DNA of 9,247 nucleotides, taken from assembly GCA_963730405.1 (NCBI GenBank), contig CAVSRW010000007.1:1-9247 (forward strand). The letters are read 5' to 3'. This DNA is from Gaiellasilicea sp963730405 (GTDB taxonomy: Bacteria > Actinomycetota > Thermoleophilia > Gaiellales > Gaiellaceae). Made by a program: the position numbers and the translations under genes. Positions 1 through 7,011 of this stretch are shown here, piece after piece. Under the pieces are notes generated by a model, which was given only the letters and a program-made list of their open reading frames with translations, was not told where the DNA came from and searched no databases. How positions within the stretch are numbered: the stretch's first letter is position 1; every line of letters starts with the position of its first letter.

Positions 1-964
1 AGCGGTACTCGAGCCGGCCCTCGACGGGCATGCTCGCCGACAGGAGCGGCGAGGGCGCGTCGGGGTCGTCCTGGTCGCAGACGAACGTGAAGTCGAGCAC
101 GCCCGTGTCGATCGCGGCGTGGACGCCCTCGACCTTCCAGCGGCGGTCGATCGTCCGCAGGCGCTCAACCTTGCCGTCCACGCCGAGCGTCCCCACCACG
201 GAGCCGCGGATCGTCCCGTCGTCCGCCTCGGCCGACGCCGTGAACACCACGAGCTGCTCGGCCACCGGCGTCGCGTCCGAGAAGCAGAGCTGCACGCCGT
301 CGATCTCGCCGAGCTCGTAGGCCCGCACCTCCTCGAGCTCCTCCGCATCGAGGCGGAGGTCGTTGCGCAGCGAGCCCATCACCTCCGCGAGCGAGAGCTC
401 CGCGACGAGGTTCGTCCCGAGCTCCGAGTTGCCGCGCTGGAACAGCCACAGGCGCTCGCCCATCGCCGCCGCGCCCTCCACGTTCAGCTCCGCCGCGTGC
501 TCGCGCAGCAACCCGTAGAGCGGGCCGAGGTCGAGCTCGCGCGGGTCGCCCGCGAGCGAGCCGTCGGCGCCGAGCGCGCAGACGAAGCCGCGGTCGCGCG
601 CCCCGCCCTCCGCGGAGCCCGAGCCGAGCCCGAGCAGCGCGCCGTACGGGTGCTCCTCGAACGGCGGCAGCAGCGTGAGCGCCTCGAGGTCCGGCTTGCG
701 CTCCGAGCGCTCGCCGTGATCGGAGGGCAGCTCGCCGTCGAGAACGCGCACGAGGCGGCCGGGCTCGCCCGAGGAGAGCTCGAACACGCCGAGGTGCAGC
801 TCGTCGTCGCCGATCACGTAGACGAAGTCGCCGCGCCGGACGACGCCGCTCGCGGCGCTCAGGTGCGAGGAGCGCCCGGGGGCCGAGGGCTCGCTGACCT
901 CGAGGTCACGCAGCCTGCGCAGCTCGAGCGCCGGCAGCGATTCGGGTTGTGCGCTCTCGGCCAT
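1..964 (-). CDS. DUF6929-like protein of unknown function, 3' end outside window
   Basis: The frame is open on the minus strand from an ATG at 964-962 to the window edge, giving about 321 residues without a stop, so the C-terminus is missing. It is an acidic, soluble-looking protein with no signal peptide or membrane segment. Visible blocks are VVRRGDFVYVIGDDELHL (about residues 41-58), KPDLEALTLLPP (about 90-101), LGLGSGS (about 111-117), and near the end KVEGVHA followed by CDQDDPDAPSPLLSA. From memory, the 'KPDxEAL...LGSGS' and 'VEG...DDPxxPSPLL' pattern fits the DUF6929 family, whose repeated beta-strand segments suggest a propeller-like fold. No function is known to me. The gene is divergent from the P450 with 23 bases between starts, so the two may share a control region. 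No clear ribosome binding site precedes the ATG. The coding assignment is firm; the family name is moderately sure. Confidence 0.72.
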   Translation of the reverse strand, partial: MAESAQPESLPALELRRLRDLEVSEPSAPGRSSHLSAASGVVRRGDFVYVIGDDELHLGVFELSSGEPGRLVRVLDGELPSDHGERSERKPDLEALTLLPPFEEHPYGALLGLGSGSAEGGARDRGFVCALGADGSLAGDPRELDLGPLYGLLREHAAELNVEGAAAMGERLWLFQRGNSELGTNLVAELSLAEVMGSLRNDLRLDAEELEEVRAYELGEIDGVQLCFSDATPVAEQLVVFTASAEADDGTIRGSVVGTLGVDGKVERLRTIDRRWKVEGVHAAIDTGVLDFTFVCDQDDPDAPSPLLSASMPVEGRLEYR

Positions 965-975
965 TCAGGCTGGCG

Positions 976-981
976 TACCCT
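976..981 (+). promoter_or_regulatory. Candidate -10 box for a leaderless P450 mRNA
   Basis: TACCCT matches the TANNNT form of a sigma-70 type -10 box and ends 6 bases before the GTG at 988. That distance would put the first transcribed base at or next to the start codon. Leaderless transcripts are common in high-GC Actinomycetota. No good -35 box sits at the usual distance. The alternative is weak use of the GAGG at 982-985, which is too close (2 bases) for a normal ribosome binding site. Confidence 0.35.
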
Positions 982-987
982 GAGGCG

Positions 988-2304
988 GTGACCGCCACAC
1001 TCCCGCCCGGCCCGCGCATGCCGTCGGCGCTCCAGATGCTCGGCTTCTGGGCGCGCCCGATCCCCTTCTTCGAGCGCTCCCGGGCGCGCTACGGCAACCG
1101 CTTCACGATCCGGCTGCTCCAGAACCCGCCGGCGGTCATGCTCGCGGACCCGGACGTGATCCGCGAGGTCTACACCGCGCCCGCGGACGTGCTTCACCCC
1201 GGCGAGGGCGCGGGCATCCTGTCGATCATCGTCGGCCGGTACTCCGTGATCCTGCTCGACGAGGACGCGCACCTGAGCCAGCGCAAGCTGATGCTGCCCG
1301 CGTTCCACGGCGAGAAGATGAAGGCGCTCACCGGCGTCGTCGAGGAGGAGGCGGAGCGGGAGATCGACGGCTGGCCCTCGGGCGAGCCCGCCGAGTTCCA
1401 TGCGCGCCTCCAGGATCTGACGCTCGGGGTCATCCTGCGCGCGGTGTTCGGCGTCGATCGCGGCGGCCGCTTCGACGACCTGCGCGCGCGGCTCGGGAAG
1501 CTGATCGGCACCGCCACGAGCCCCGGCTCCTTCATGCCGGCGCTGCGCCGCGGGCCGACCTGGCGCGATTACCACCGCGAGCGCGACGAGGCGGACGCGC
1601 TGCTCTACGAGCTGATCGACGAGCGCCGCGCCGCCGCCGAGGAGCGCGACGACGTCCTCTCGATGCTGCTCGCCGCGCGCCACGAGGACGGCACGCCGAT
1701 GTCGCATCAGGAGCTGCGGGACGAGCTGATGACGCTGCTCGTGGCGGGCCACGAGACGACGGCCTCCGAGCTCGCCTGGGCGTTCGAGCGGCTCGCCCGC
1801 ACGCCGCACGCGCTCCGCCGGCTCACCGAGGAGGTCGACGCGGGCGAGGACGAGGACTACCTCACCGCCACGATCCAGGAGACCCTGCGGCGCCGCCCCG
1901 TCCTACCCACCTCCGCCCCGCGGCTCGTGATGAAGGAGGTCGAGATCGGCGGCTGGCGCTACCCGCCTGGCTGCACGCTCGTGCCGAACGCGCACCTCGT
2001 CCACCACGACCCGGCGATCTACCCGGACCCGTACGCGTTCCGGCCCGAGCGCTTTCTCGACTCCCAGCCCGGCACCTACACGTGGATCCCGTTCGGGGGC
2101 GGCCGCAGGCGCTGCCTCGGGGCCAGCTTCGCGCAGCTCGAGATGAAGATCGTGCTGCGCGCGCTGCTGCGCCGCTACTCGGTCGAGACGGCCGGCCCGG
2201 AGGCCGAGGGAACGGTCCGCCGAGCGATCACGATCAGCCCGCGCGCGGGCGCGCGAGTGGTGCTGCGCGAGCGCTCGGGCACGCGTCAACCGGTGGCCGC
2301 ATAG
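988..2304 (+). CDS. Cytochrome P450 monooxygenase
   Basis: A 438-residue haem-thiolate monooxygenase, expected to be cytosolic and to need separate redox partners, none of which is encoded here. The GTG start at 988 is chosen because the typical LPPGPRMP opening follows at once; an upstream ATG at 949 would overlap the divergent gene. The C-helix block HLSQRKLMLPAFHG matches bacterial P450s of the mycobacterial CYP135/138 kind (inferred resemblance). The I-helix oxygen-activation motif AGHETT is at residues 253-258, and the ExxR pair is E298/R301. A PERF block (FRPERF) follows, then the haem loop FGGGRRRCLG with the cysteine ligand at C376. All key residues are present and the length is normal. 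The substrate cannot be told from sequence. The methyltransferase gene 59 bases downstream may be co-transcribed. Family assignment is certain; the exact start is less so. Confidence 0.95.
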   Translation: MTATLPPGPRMPSALQMLGFWARPIPFFERSRARYGNRFTIRLLQNPPAVMLADPDVIREVYTAPADVLHPGEGAGILSIIVGRYSVILLDEDAHLSQRKLMLPAFHGEKMKALTGVVEEEAEREIDGWPSGEPAEFHARLQDLTLGVILRAVFGVDRGGRFDDLRARLGKLIGTATSPGSFMPALRRGPTWRDYHRERDEADALLYELIDERRAAAEERDDVLSMLLAARHEDGTPMSHQELRDELMTLLVAGHETTASELAWAFERLARTPHALRRLTEEVDAGEDEDYLTATIQETLRRRPVLPTSAPRLVMKEVEIGGWRYPPGCTLVPNAHLVHHDPAIYPDPYAFRPERFLDSQPGTYTWIPFGGGRRRCLGASFAQLEMKIVLRALLRRYSVETAGPEAEGTVRRAITISPRAGARVVLRERSGTRQPVAA

Positions 2305-2363
2305 CGCTTTTTGGCGCGGAGGACTTGCGAATCCGTCCGGTTCAGCCGAGCATTGTTCATACC

Positions 2364-3176
2364 GTGCACCAGGAACCGGACCCCGGCTACCCCCTTCCCG
2401 CGCAGGGAACACCCGACCTTCGGCCGCTCGAGCCGCCGCCCGAGCGGCCCGGCGAGGGCGAGGCGCGGCTCGGCTATCTGCGGCGCGTCTTCCTCGCCAC
2501 CGAGGAGGCGAACCGGCGGGCGATCCTGGCAATGCTGAAGCCGCGCCCGGGCTGCCGCCTGCTCGACCTCGGGCCGCACGACGGCGAGTTCACGCTGCGG
2601 GTCGCCGCCCGCCTGCGGGCCGGCTCGGTTTCGGGCGTCGAGCTGCTCGACGTGCACGCCGAGATCGCGCGCCGGCGCGGGATCGACGTGACGGTCGGCG
2701 ACATCGACGACGGCCTGCCCTTCGACGACGGCTCGTTCGACGTGGTCCACGCGAACCAGGTCATCGAGCACATCAGGCGCACGGACCAGTTCCTCTGCGA
2801 GGTGCGCCGCGTGCTGGCGCCCGACGGGCTCGTCTGCCTCTCGACGAACAACCTGGCGAGCTGGCACAACGTGGTCTCGCTGACGCTCGGCTGGCAGCCG
2901 ATGCCGATGCACGTGAGCGACGACGTGATCCTCGGCAACCCGCTCAACCCCGAGCACGGGGATCGCCACCGCGACGCCGGCCGCACCCACCTGAGGCTGT
3001 TCACGGCCCGCGCGCTCGAGGAGCTCTGCGGCCATCACGATCTCGCGCAGGTGGCCACGAAGACCGTCGGCTACTACCCGCTACCGCCGCTCGTCGCGCG
3101 CCTGGCCAACCGGATCGACCCGATTCACGGGGCCTTCCTGGTCGGCCTGTTCAGGCGCGAAACCAGTCGAGCGTGA
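2364..3176 (+). CDS. Class I SAM-dependent methyltransferase
   Basis: A 270-residue protein if it starts at the GTG at 2364. The open frame extends upstream into the P450 gene, but that part is shadow sequence. SAM-binding motif I is LLDLGPHDGEFT (about residues 66-77); it has Pro-His where GCG is usual. An acidic residue ending the second strand lies in VSGVELLD. The block VGDIDDGLPFDDGSFDVVHA (about 111-130) is the motif II/III region, followed by NQVIEHI and the LAPDGLVCLSTNN strand. This is a Methyltransf_11-type Rossmann fold. The region around NVVSLTLGWQPMPMHVSDD and LNPEHGDRHRDAGRTHLRLF is typical of methyltransferases near glycan or natural-product genes, so a sugar or small-molecule acceptor is likely but unproven. 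GGAGG at 2318-2322 is strong but badly spaced for any usual in-frame start, and a CATTGT box at 2351-2356 could support leaderless GTG use. The 3' end overlaps the convergent epimerase by 26 bases. Confidence 0.86.
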   Translation: MHQEPDPGYPLPAQGTPDLRPLEPPPERPGEGEARLGYLRRVFLATEEANRRAILAMLKPRPGCRLLDLGPHDGEFTLRVAARLRAGSVSGVELLDVHAEIARRRGIDVTVGDIDDGLPFDDGSFDVVHANQVIEHIRRTDQFLCEVRRVLAPDGLVCLSTNNLASWHNVVSLTLGWQPMPMHVSDDVILGNPLNPEHGDRHRDAGRTHLRLFTARALEELCGHHDLAQVATKTVGYYPLPPLVARLANRIDPIHGAFLVGLFRRETSRA

Positions 3177-4077
3177 GCTTCAGCCCCTCCTGGATCGAGA
3201 CCTTCGGCGTGTAGCCGAGGTCGCGCTTCGCCGCCGACACGTCCGCCTGCGAGTGGCGCACGTCGCCCGCTCGCGGATCCTCGTAGCGGGCGTTCGGCTC
3301 CTGGCCGATCAGGTCGCCGAGGCTCTGCAGAAGCTGGTTGAGCGTCGTGCGGTCGCCGGCCGCCATGTTGTAGGCGTTGCCGCCCACGCCCTCGGCGGTC
3401 ATCGCGAGCATGTTGCCCTCGACCACGTTGCCGACGTAGGTGAAGTCACGCGACTGCTCGCCGTCCCCGAAGACGACGGGCTGTGAGCCGTTCAGCATCG
3501 CGTCCATGAAGTTCGGGACGACGGCCGCGTACTGCGACATCGGGTCCTGGCGCGGGCCGAAGACGTTGAAGTAGCGCAGCGCCACCGTCTCGAGGCCGAA
3601 CACCTCGTGGAAGCTGCGGCAGAAGCCCTCGCCCGCGAGCTTCGCCACCGCATAGGGCGAGATCGGCTGCGGCAGGAGACCCTCGTGCTTCGGCAGCTCG
3701 GGGTTGGCCCCGTAGATCGAGGATGAGGACGCGTAGACCACGCGTCGCACGCCCGAGTCGCGCGCCGCGAGCAGCACGTTGAGCGTGCCCGTGACGTTTG
3801 TTGCATTCGACGTGAGCGGGTCCTGAACGGACCGCGGCACCGAGGGCAGCGCCCCCTGGTGGAGCACCACCTCGCAGCCGGCGACGGCGTTGTGGACGCG
3901 CTCGTAGCTCTGGATGTCTCCCTCGACGATCTCGATGTCGTCCGTCACGGCCAGCAGGTTCTCCCGCCGGCCGGTGGCGAAGTTGTCGAGCACGCGCACG
4001 GCGTGCCCGTCTGAGAGCAGGCGATCAACGATGTGGGAGCCGATGAAGCCGCCCCCGCCGGTTACCAGGATCTTCAC
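3151..4077 (-). CDS. NAD-dependent UDP-sugar 4-epimerase (WbpP/GalE type)
   Basis: A 308-residue extended short-chain dehydrogenase/reductase. The NAD-binding loop TGGGGFIGSH is at residues 6-15 (G7, G10, G13). The active-site block YASSSSIYG starts at residue 115, and the catalytic pair is Y142/K146 in SPYAVAK. The segment LPSVPRSVQDP (about 77-87) resembles the SVPRS loop of WbpP/TviC-type epimerases that act on UDP-GlcNAc or its uronic acid, so an N-acetylhexosamine substrate is favoured over plain UDP-glucose; this is inference. RYFNVFGPRQDP and VVFGDGEQSRDFTYV are standard substrate-domain blocks. The length is normal and the frame clean. The start is GTG at 4077-4075, with GGAG 4 bases upstream. 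It probably supplies activated sugar to the glycan genes on the other side of the intergenic region. Confidence 0.93.
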   Translation of the reverse strand: MKILVTGGGGFIGSHIVDRLLSDGHAVRVLDNFATGRRENLLAVTDDIEIVEGDIQSYERVHNAVAGCEVVLHQGALPSVPRSVQDPLTSNATNVTGTLNVLLAARDSGVRRVVYASSSSIYGANPELPKHEGLLPQPISPYAVAKLAGEGFCRSFHEVFGLETVALRYFNVFGPRQDPMSQYAAVVPNFMDAMLNGSQPVVFGDGEQSRDFTYVGNVVEGNMLAMTAEGVGGNAYNMAAGDRTTLNQLLQSLGDLIGQEPNARYEDPRAGDVRHSQADVSAAKRDLGYTPKVSIQEGLKLTLDWFRA

Positions 4078-4085
4078 GGCGCTCC

Positions 4086-4091
4086 ACGGTA
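4086..4091 (-). promoter_or_regulatory. Candidate -10 box for the leftward epimerase
   Basis: On the minus strand, TGTACCGT contains a TANNNT box ending 8 bases before the GTG start at 4077. A transcript from it would be leaderless or nearly so, much like the layout at the P450 start. The GGAG at 4085-4082 offers a competing explanation as a ribosome binding site on a longer mRNA. No matching -35 box was seen. Confidence 0.25.
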
Positions 4092-4113
4092 CACCCGCAA
4101 ATCGGGGACGGCG

Positions 4114-4129
4114 ATTCGTCCATTCGTCC
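4114..4129 (+). repeat. Tandem 8-base repeat in the divergent control region
   Basis: ATTCGTCC occurs twice in a row. It lies between the leftward epimerase start and the rightward hydrolase start, where a regulator could act on both. A related pair of ATTCG units occurs at 5843-5856 upstream of the second epimerase. Confidence 0.5.
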
Positions 4130-4146
4130 GGCCACGGCTAATGGCC
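4130..4146. promoter_or_regulatory. Inverted repeat, possible operator
   Basis: GGCCA, 7 bases, TGGCC forms a 5-base-arm inverted repeat directly after the tandem ATTCGTCC repeat. Its spacer contains GCTAAT, a possible -10 box for the rightward hydrolase gene. Such short arms arise easily in GC-rich DNA, so operator function is only a suggestion. Confidence 0.3.
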
Positions 4147-4211
4147 CCCTGTTCGACATCGCGGGGTCGATCGCTCCCGCGCTCCCGGGGGTCTGACGAG
4201 CCAAGGGCGTG

Positions 4212-5812
4212 ATGCCCTCCATGCATCGCACCTTGCAGAACTTTGGCCGCCTGGTGGCGGTGCTGGTCGCCGTGCTCGCCTTCGCGTGCACGGCGCTGGC
4301 TGCGCCCGTGAGCGCTTCCCCGCTCCGAGCGCCTCCGCCGCCAAGGCGAAGACCTGCGCGAAGAAGGCCGGAAGAGGGCGAAGGCGGCAAAGCAAGCACG
4401 AAGAAGGCCAAGAAGGCCTGCAAGAGCAAGAAGGCCCGTAGGGCAGAAGCTCCGCGCCAAGCGGGTGAAGAAGACCCGCCGCGACGTCGACGGCGACCGG
4501 CATCCCGAACGGTCGCGACCTCGACGTCGACGGCGACGGCATCCCGAACCGCAACGACGACGACATCGACGGCGACCGGATCCCGAACTCGTCCGACCGC
4601 AACATGGACGCCGATCCGCGCATGAACGCCACGGACCGCGACATCGACGGCGACCGCCTCCCCAACACCGCCGACCGCGACGCGGACGCCGACCGCAAGG
4701 CGAACGACTACGACCACGACATCGACGCGCGACGGCACCGAGAACGCCTACGACGCCGACAGCGACAGCTCCGGCGACGCCCTGCTCGGCGCTTCCGGCG
4801 CGGTCCAGGGCGCCCGCAACTTCGTCGGCCTCTCCTCGGACGACGCCTTCTGGGGCACGGACGCCGACCCGAGCCGGGCACGGACGATGGCGTCCGTCGC
4901 GGCCACCGGGGCGCCGACGCTGCGCGCGGCCTTCCTCTGGTCCGTGATCGAGCCGAAGCCCGGCAAGTACGACTTCGAGCTTCACGACGGCTTCGTCGAG
5001 GCGGCCGCCGAAGCAGAACATCACGCTGCTGCCGATCCTGATCGACCCGCCGAGCTTCTACTCGAGCAACCCCGGCGGCCCGCGGCTATCAGCCGCCGTC
5101 CGACAACGGCGCCTTCGCTCGCTACGCCTCGCAGCTCGTGCGCCGCTACGGGCCGGGCGGCCAGTTCTGGCGCTCGCACCCCCAGCTCCGCGAGCTGCCG
5201 ATCCGCAGCTGGCAGATCTGGAACGAGCCGAACCTGCCGCAGTACTGGGGCGGCACGCCGAACCCGGCCGCCTACGCCGCGCTGCTGAAGGCGGGCTCTC
5301 AGGGGATCAAGTCGGTCGACCCGGGCGCCCAGGTCGTGACCGCCGGCCTGAATGACTCCGAGCATGGGCATCAAGCTGAGCGACTTCCTCTACGGGATGT
5401 ACGCGGCCGGCGCACTCGGCAGCTTCGACGTGCTCGGGATGCACCCGTACGCCCCGGCCGCCGACCTCGTCATCGACCAGGTCTCGCGCGCCGCCCAGCA
5501 GATGCAGGCCGCCGGCGACGACGCCCGCATCCTGATCACCGAGCTCGGCTGGGCCACCGGCGGCCCGCCGGACCGCGCGCTCGTGGTCGAGCGAGGACGG
5601 CCAGGCGAACCTGATCCGCACGCACCTTCTCCCGCCTAGCGCGCCTGCGCACGGAGCTCAGGCTCGACGGCATCTACTACTACAACTGGCGCGACGTCTC
5701 GGCAGGCGGCGGACGCGACCACTGGGGCCTCCACACCGGGCTCTATCGCGAGAACGGCTCGCCCAAGCCCGCCTTCCAGGCGATGCGCGAGGCGACGGCC
5801 GTCACGGGCTGA
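4212..5812 (+). pseudogene. Frameshifted gene: secreted Asp-repeat protein with clan GH-A glycoside hydrolase domain
   Basis: Pieced together over three frames, this encodes one protein of about 530 residues. The start is ATG 4212 (AGGG 4 bases upstream) or ATG 4221. A signal peptide is clear: LVAVLVAVLAFACTALA with a cleavage site near ALA/APVSA. A Lys/Ala-rich stretch follows (KTCAKKA, KKACKSKKA), then seven 13-residue Asp-rich repeats, then a TIM-barrel hydrolase domain from about 4790. In that domain WQIWNEPNLPQYWGG carries the likely acid/base Glu (codon 5225-5227), and ILITELGWATGG carries the likely nucleophile Glu (codon 5541-5543). LGMHPYAP and GIYYYNWRD are further typical blocks. 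The natural stop is TGA 5810-5812. Frame changes lie near 4309-4330, 4345-4410, 4437, 4498, 4729, 5011, 5081, 5360, 5590 and 5623; all but the first are net +1. It probably cleaves a surface polysaccharide. Conserved catalytic blocks on both sides of the breaks argue for sequence errors or a very recent loss. Confidence 0.82.
4483..4757 (+). repeat. Seven tandem 39-base units encoding 13-residue Asp-rich repeats
   Basis: Units begin at 4483, 4523, 4562, 4601, 4640, 4679 and 4718. Each follows the pattern DxDGDxxPNxxDx, for example DVDGDGIPNRNDD and DIDGDRLPNTADR. This resembles thrombospondin type 3 or dockerin-like calcium-binding loops, so the segment probably forms a rigid calcium-stabilised stalk between the Lys-rich region and the hydrolase domain. 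Later units decay (DADADRKANDYDH). The first unit contains one extra base near 4498, and another lies in the last unit near 4729. Confidence 0.85.
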
Positions 5813-5828
5813 CCGGTCCGCAGGGCCG

Positions 5829-5858
5829 TCCGCAAATAGCGGATTCGCCCTATTCGGC
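5829..5858. promoter_or_regulatory. Two adjacent short inverted repeats after the hydrolase gene
   Basis: TCCGC-AAATA-GCGGA (5829-5843) is followed by CGCC-CTATTC-GGCG at about 5846-5859. They could form a double hairpin ending the hydrolase transcript, though no T-tract follows, or they could bind a regulator of the second epimerase. The core CCGCAAAT plus two ATTCG units also occurs at 4095-4126. The rest of the 5813-6012 gap holds the promoter described separately; nothing else was recognised in it. Confidence 0.4.
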
Positions 5859-5901
5859 GCGACGCGGCAGGAGTTGAGCGTGGCAGGCCGAAACTAGACG
5901 T

Positions 5902-5930
5902 TTGCGCGATTCCCGGATCGCTCTTAAGGT
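5902..5930 (+). promoter_or_regulatory. Candidate sigma-70 type promoter for the epimerase-transferase operon
   Basis: TTGCGC (5902-5907) and TAAGGT (5925-5930) are separated by exactly 17 bases. Transcription would start near 5937, leaving an untranslated leader of about 75 bases before the TTG at 6013. It is the best promoter candidate in the window and would drive the epimerase, the WecA-like gene and probably the GT4 gene. Confidence 0.55.
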
Positions 5931-5999
5931 GGATGCCGGCAGGGGGGTGCAGCGTGCGCTCCTCCAGACATGCGTCTATCACCTTGAGCTCAATCCGAA

Positions 6000-6004
6000 A
6001 AGGA
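6000..6004 (+). promoter_or_regulatory. Ribosome binding site that fixes the TTG start of the second epimerase
   Basis: AAGGA, preceded by further A residues, lies 8 bases before TTG 6013. It decides between that start and a longer in-frame opening from 5902, which would add 37 residues that do not fit the family and would overlap the promoter. Confidence 0.7.
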
Positions 6005-6012
6005 CTCGCACC

Positions 6013-7011
6013 TTGAAGTATCTGATCACAGGAGGGGCCGGCTTCATCGGCTCCCATCTCTCGGACCGCCTGACGGCCGACGGCCATGACGTCGTCGTCC
6101 TCGACGACCTGAGCACGGGTCGGATCGACAACATCGAGCACCTCATCCGCTCGCAGCGCATCGAGTTCGTGGAGGGCTCGGTGACGAACGAGGACCTGAT
6201 GCTGGGGCTCCTCGAGTCGGTCGACTCCTGCGTGCACCTCGCGTCGATCGTGGGCGTCAGCCTGGTTGTCGACAACCCGGTCGACACGCTGCTGAGCAAC
6301 GTCCGCGGCAGCGACACGGTGCTCTCCGCCGCCGCCGCGGTCCAGACGCCGGTGCTCTACGCCTCGACCTCCGAGGTCTACGGCAAGCACTCGAACGGCG
6401 CGCTCGACGAGGACGCTGACCGCATCCTCGGCGCGATCCAGAAGGCTCGCTGGAACTACGCGACCTCGAAGTCCTTCGGCGAGGCCCTCGCGCTCGGCTA
6501 CGCGAAGGAGCTCGGCGCGAAGAACGTCGTCGTCCGCCTCTTCAACACCGTCGGCCCGCGCCAGACGGGCATGTACGGAATGGTCCTGCCGCGCTTCGTG
6601 CGCCAGGCCGTCCGGGACGAGCCGGTCACCGTCTTCGGCGACGGCACCCAGACGCGCTGCTTCGCGCACGTGCACGACACCGTCGACGGCATCGTGCGAC
6701 TGCTCGACTCCGACGACGCGGCCGGCCGCGTCTTCAACATCGGCAACGACAAGGAGATCTCGATCCTCAGCCTGGCCCGGCGCGTGATCGCGCAGGCCGG
6801 CTCGAGCTCCGACGTCCGCTTCGTCCCCTACGACGAGGCGTACGACGAGGGCTTCGAGGAGCTGGGTCGCCGCAAGCCGGACACCACCCTCCTGCACGAG
6901 CTCACCGGCTGGACGCCCGAGCGCGACGTGGACGACGCGATCGAGGATGTGATCCTGCACGAGCGTGCCGGCCTGAACGGCCGGGTGCTGGAGGAAGCTC
7001 AGGTTGCCTGA
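6013..7011 (+). CDS. NAD-dependent epimerase/dehydratase (extended SDR)
   Basis: A 332-residue sugar-nucleotide enzyme starting at TTG 6013. The Rossmann loop TGGAGFIGSH is at residues 6-15, and VVVLDDLSTG (27-36) ends the second strand. The active-site block is YASTSEVYGK (116-125), with catalytic Y149/K153 in WNYATSK. The blocks LFNTVGPRQTGMYGMVLPRF and VFGDGTQTRCFAHVHD are typical of UDP-glucose 4-epimerase, UDP-glucuronate decarboxylase and related dehydratases. The RILGAIQKARWNYATSK form is closer to the decarboxylase/dehydratase side than the other epimerase in this window, so it probably makes a different sugar. The substrate is not decidable by eye. The frame is clean although both neighbours are frameshifted. 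Its stop overlaps the start of the next gene by 8 bases, a sign of translational coupling. Confidence 0.93.
   Translation: MKYLITGGAGFIGSHLSDRLTADGHDVVVLDDLSTGRIDNIEHLIRSQRIEFVEGSVTNEDLMLGLLESVDSCVHLASIVGVSLVVDNPVDTLLSNVRGSDTVLSAAAAVQTPVLYASTSEVYGKHSNGALDEDADRILGAIQKARWNYATSKSFGEALALGYAKELGAKNVVVRLFNTVGPRQTGMYGMVLPRFVRQAVRDEPVTVFGDGTQTRCFAHVHDTVDGIVRLLDSDDAAGRVFNIGNDKEISILSLARRVIAQAGSSSDVRFVPYDEAYDEGFEELGRRKPDTTLLHELTGWTPERDVDDAIEDVILHERAGLNGRVLEEAQVA
6990..6995 (+). promoter_or_regulatory. Ribosome binding site for the WecA-like gene
   Basis: GGAGGA lies within the end of the epimerase gene, 8 bases before TTG 7004. This strong, well-spaced site supports the unusual TTG start and a coupled operon. 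Confidence 0.7.

Noticed and set aside
949..987. ATG at 949 as the P450 start
   Set aside because: It would overlap the divergent gene and add 13 residues before the usual LPPGP opening.
119..991. 290-residue open frame on the plus strand
   Set aside because: Rich in Arg, Ala, Glu and His without motifs. It is the mirror of the DUF6929-like gene, which has family-like blocks on the other strand.
859..1809. 316-residue open frame on the minus strand across the P450 gene
   Set aside because: Shadow of the P450, which has all its catalytic motifs in the plus frame.
2304..2317. GCGC-T5-GGCGC as a terminator after the P450
   Set aside because: The arms are only four bases and the T-run is in the loop, not after the stem.
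2082..2363. Long N-terminal extension of the methyltransferase inside the P450 gene
   Set aside because: The added residues are shadow sequence of the P450 haem-loop region; the GTG at 2364 gives a normal family length.
4025..5024. Long minus-strand open frames opposite the hydrolase gene
   Set aside because: Arg/Gly/Val-rich low-complexity translations caused by the GC-rich Asp repeats on the plus strand.
5941..5966. G-run and CTCCTCC in the leader of the second epimerase as a regulatory hairpin
   Set aside because: Pairing needs several G-U pairs and stops after about six; no known riboswitch pattern is visible.
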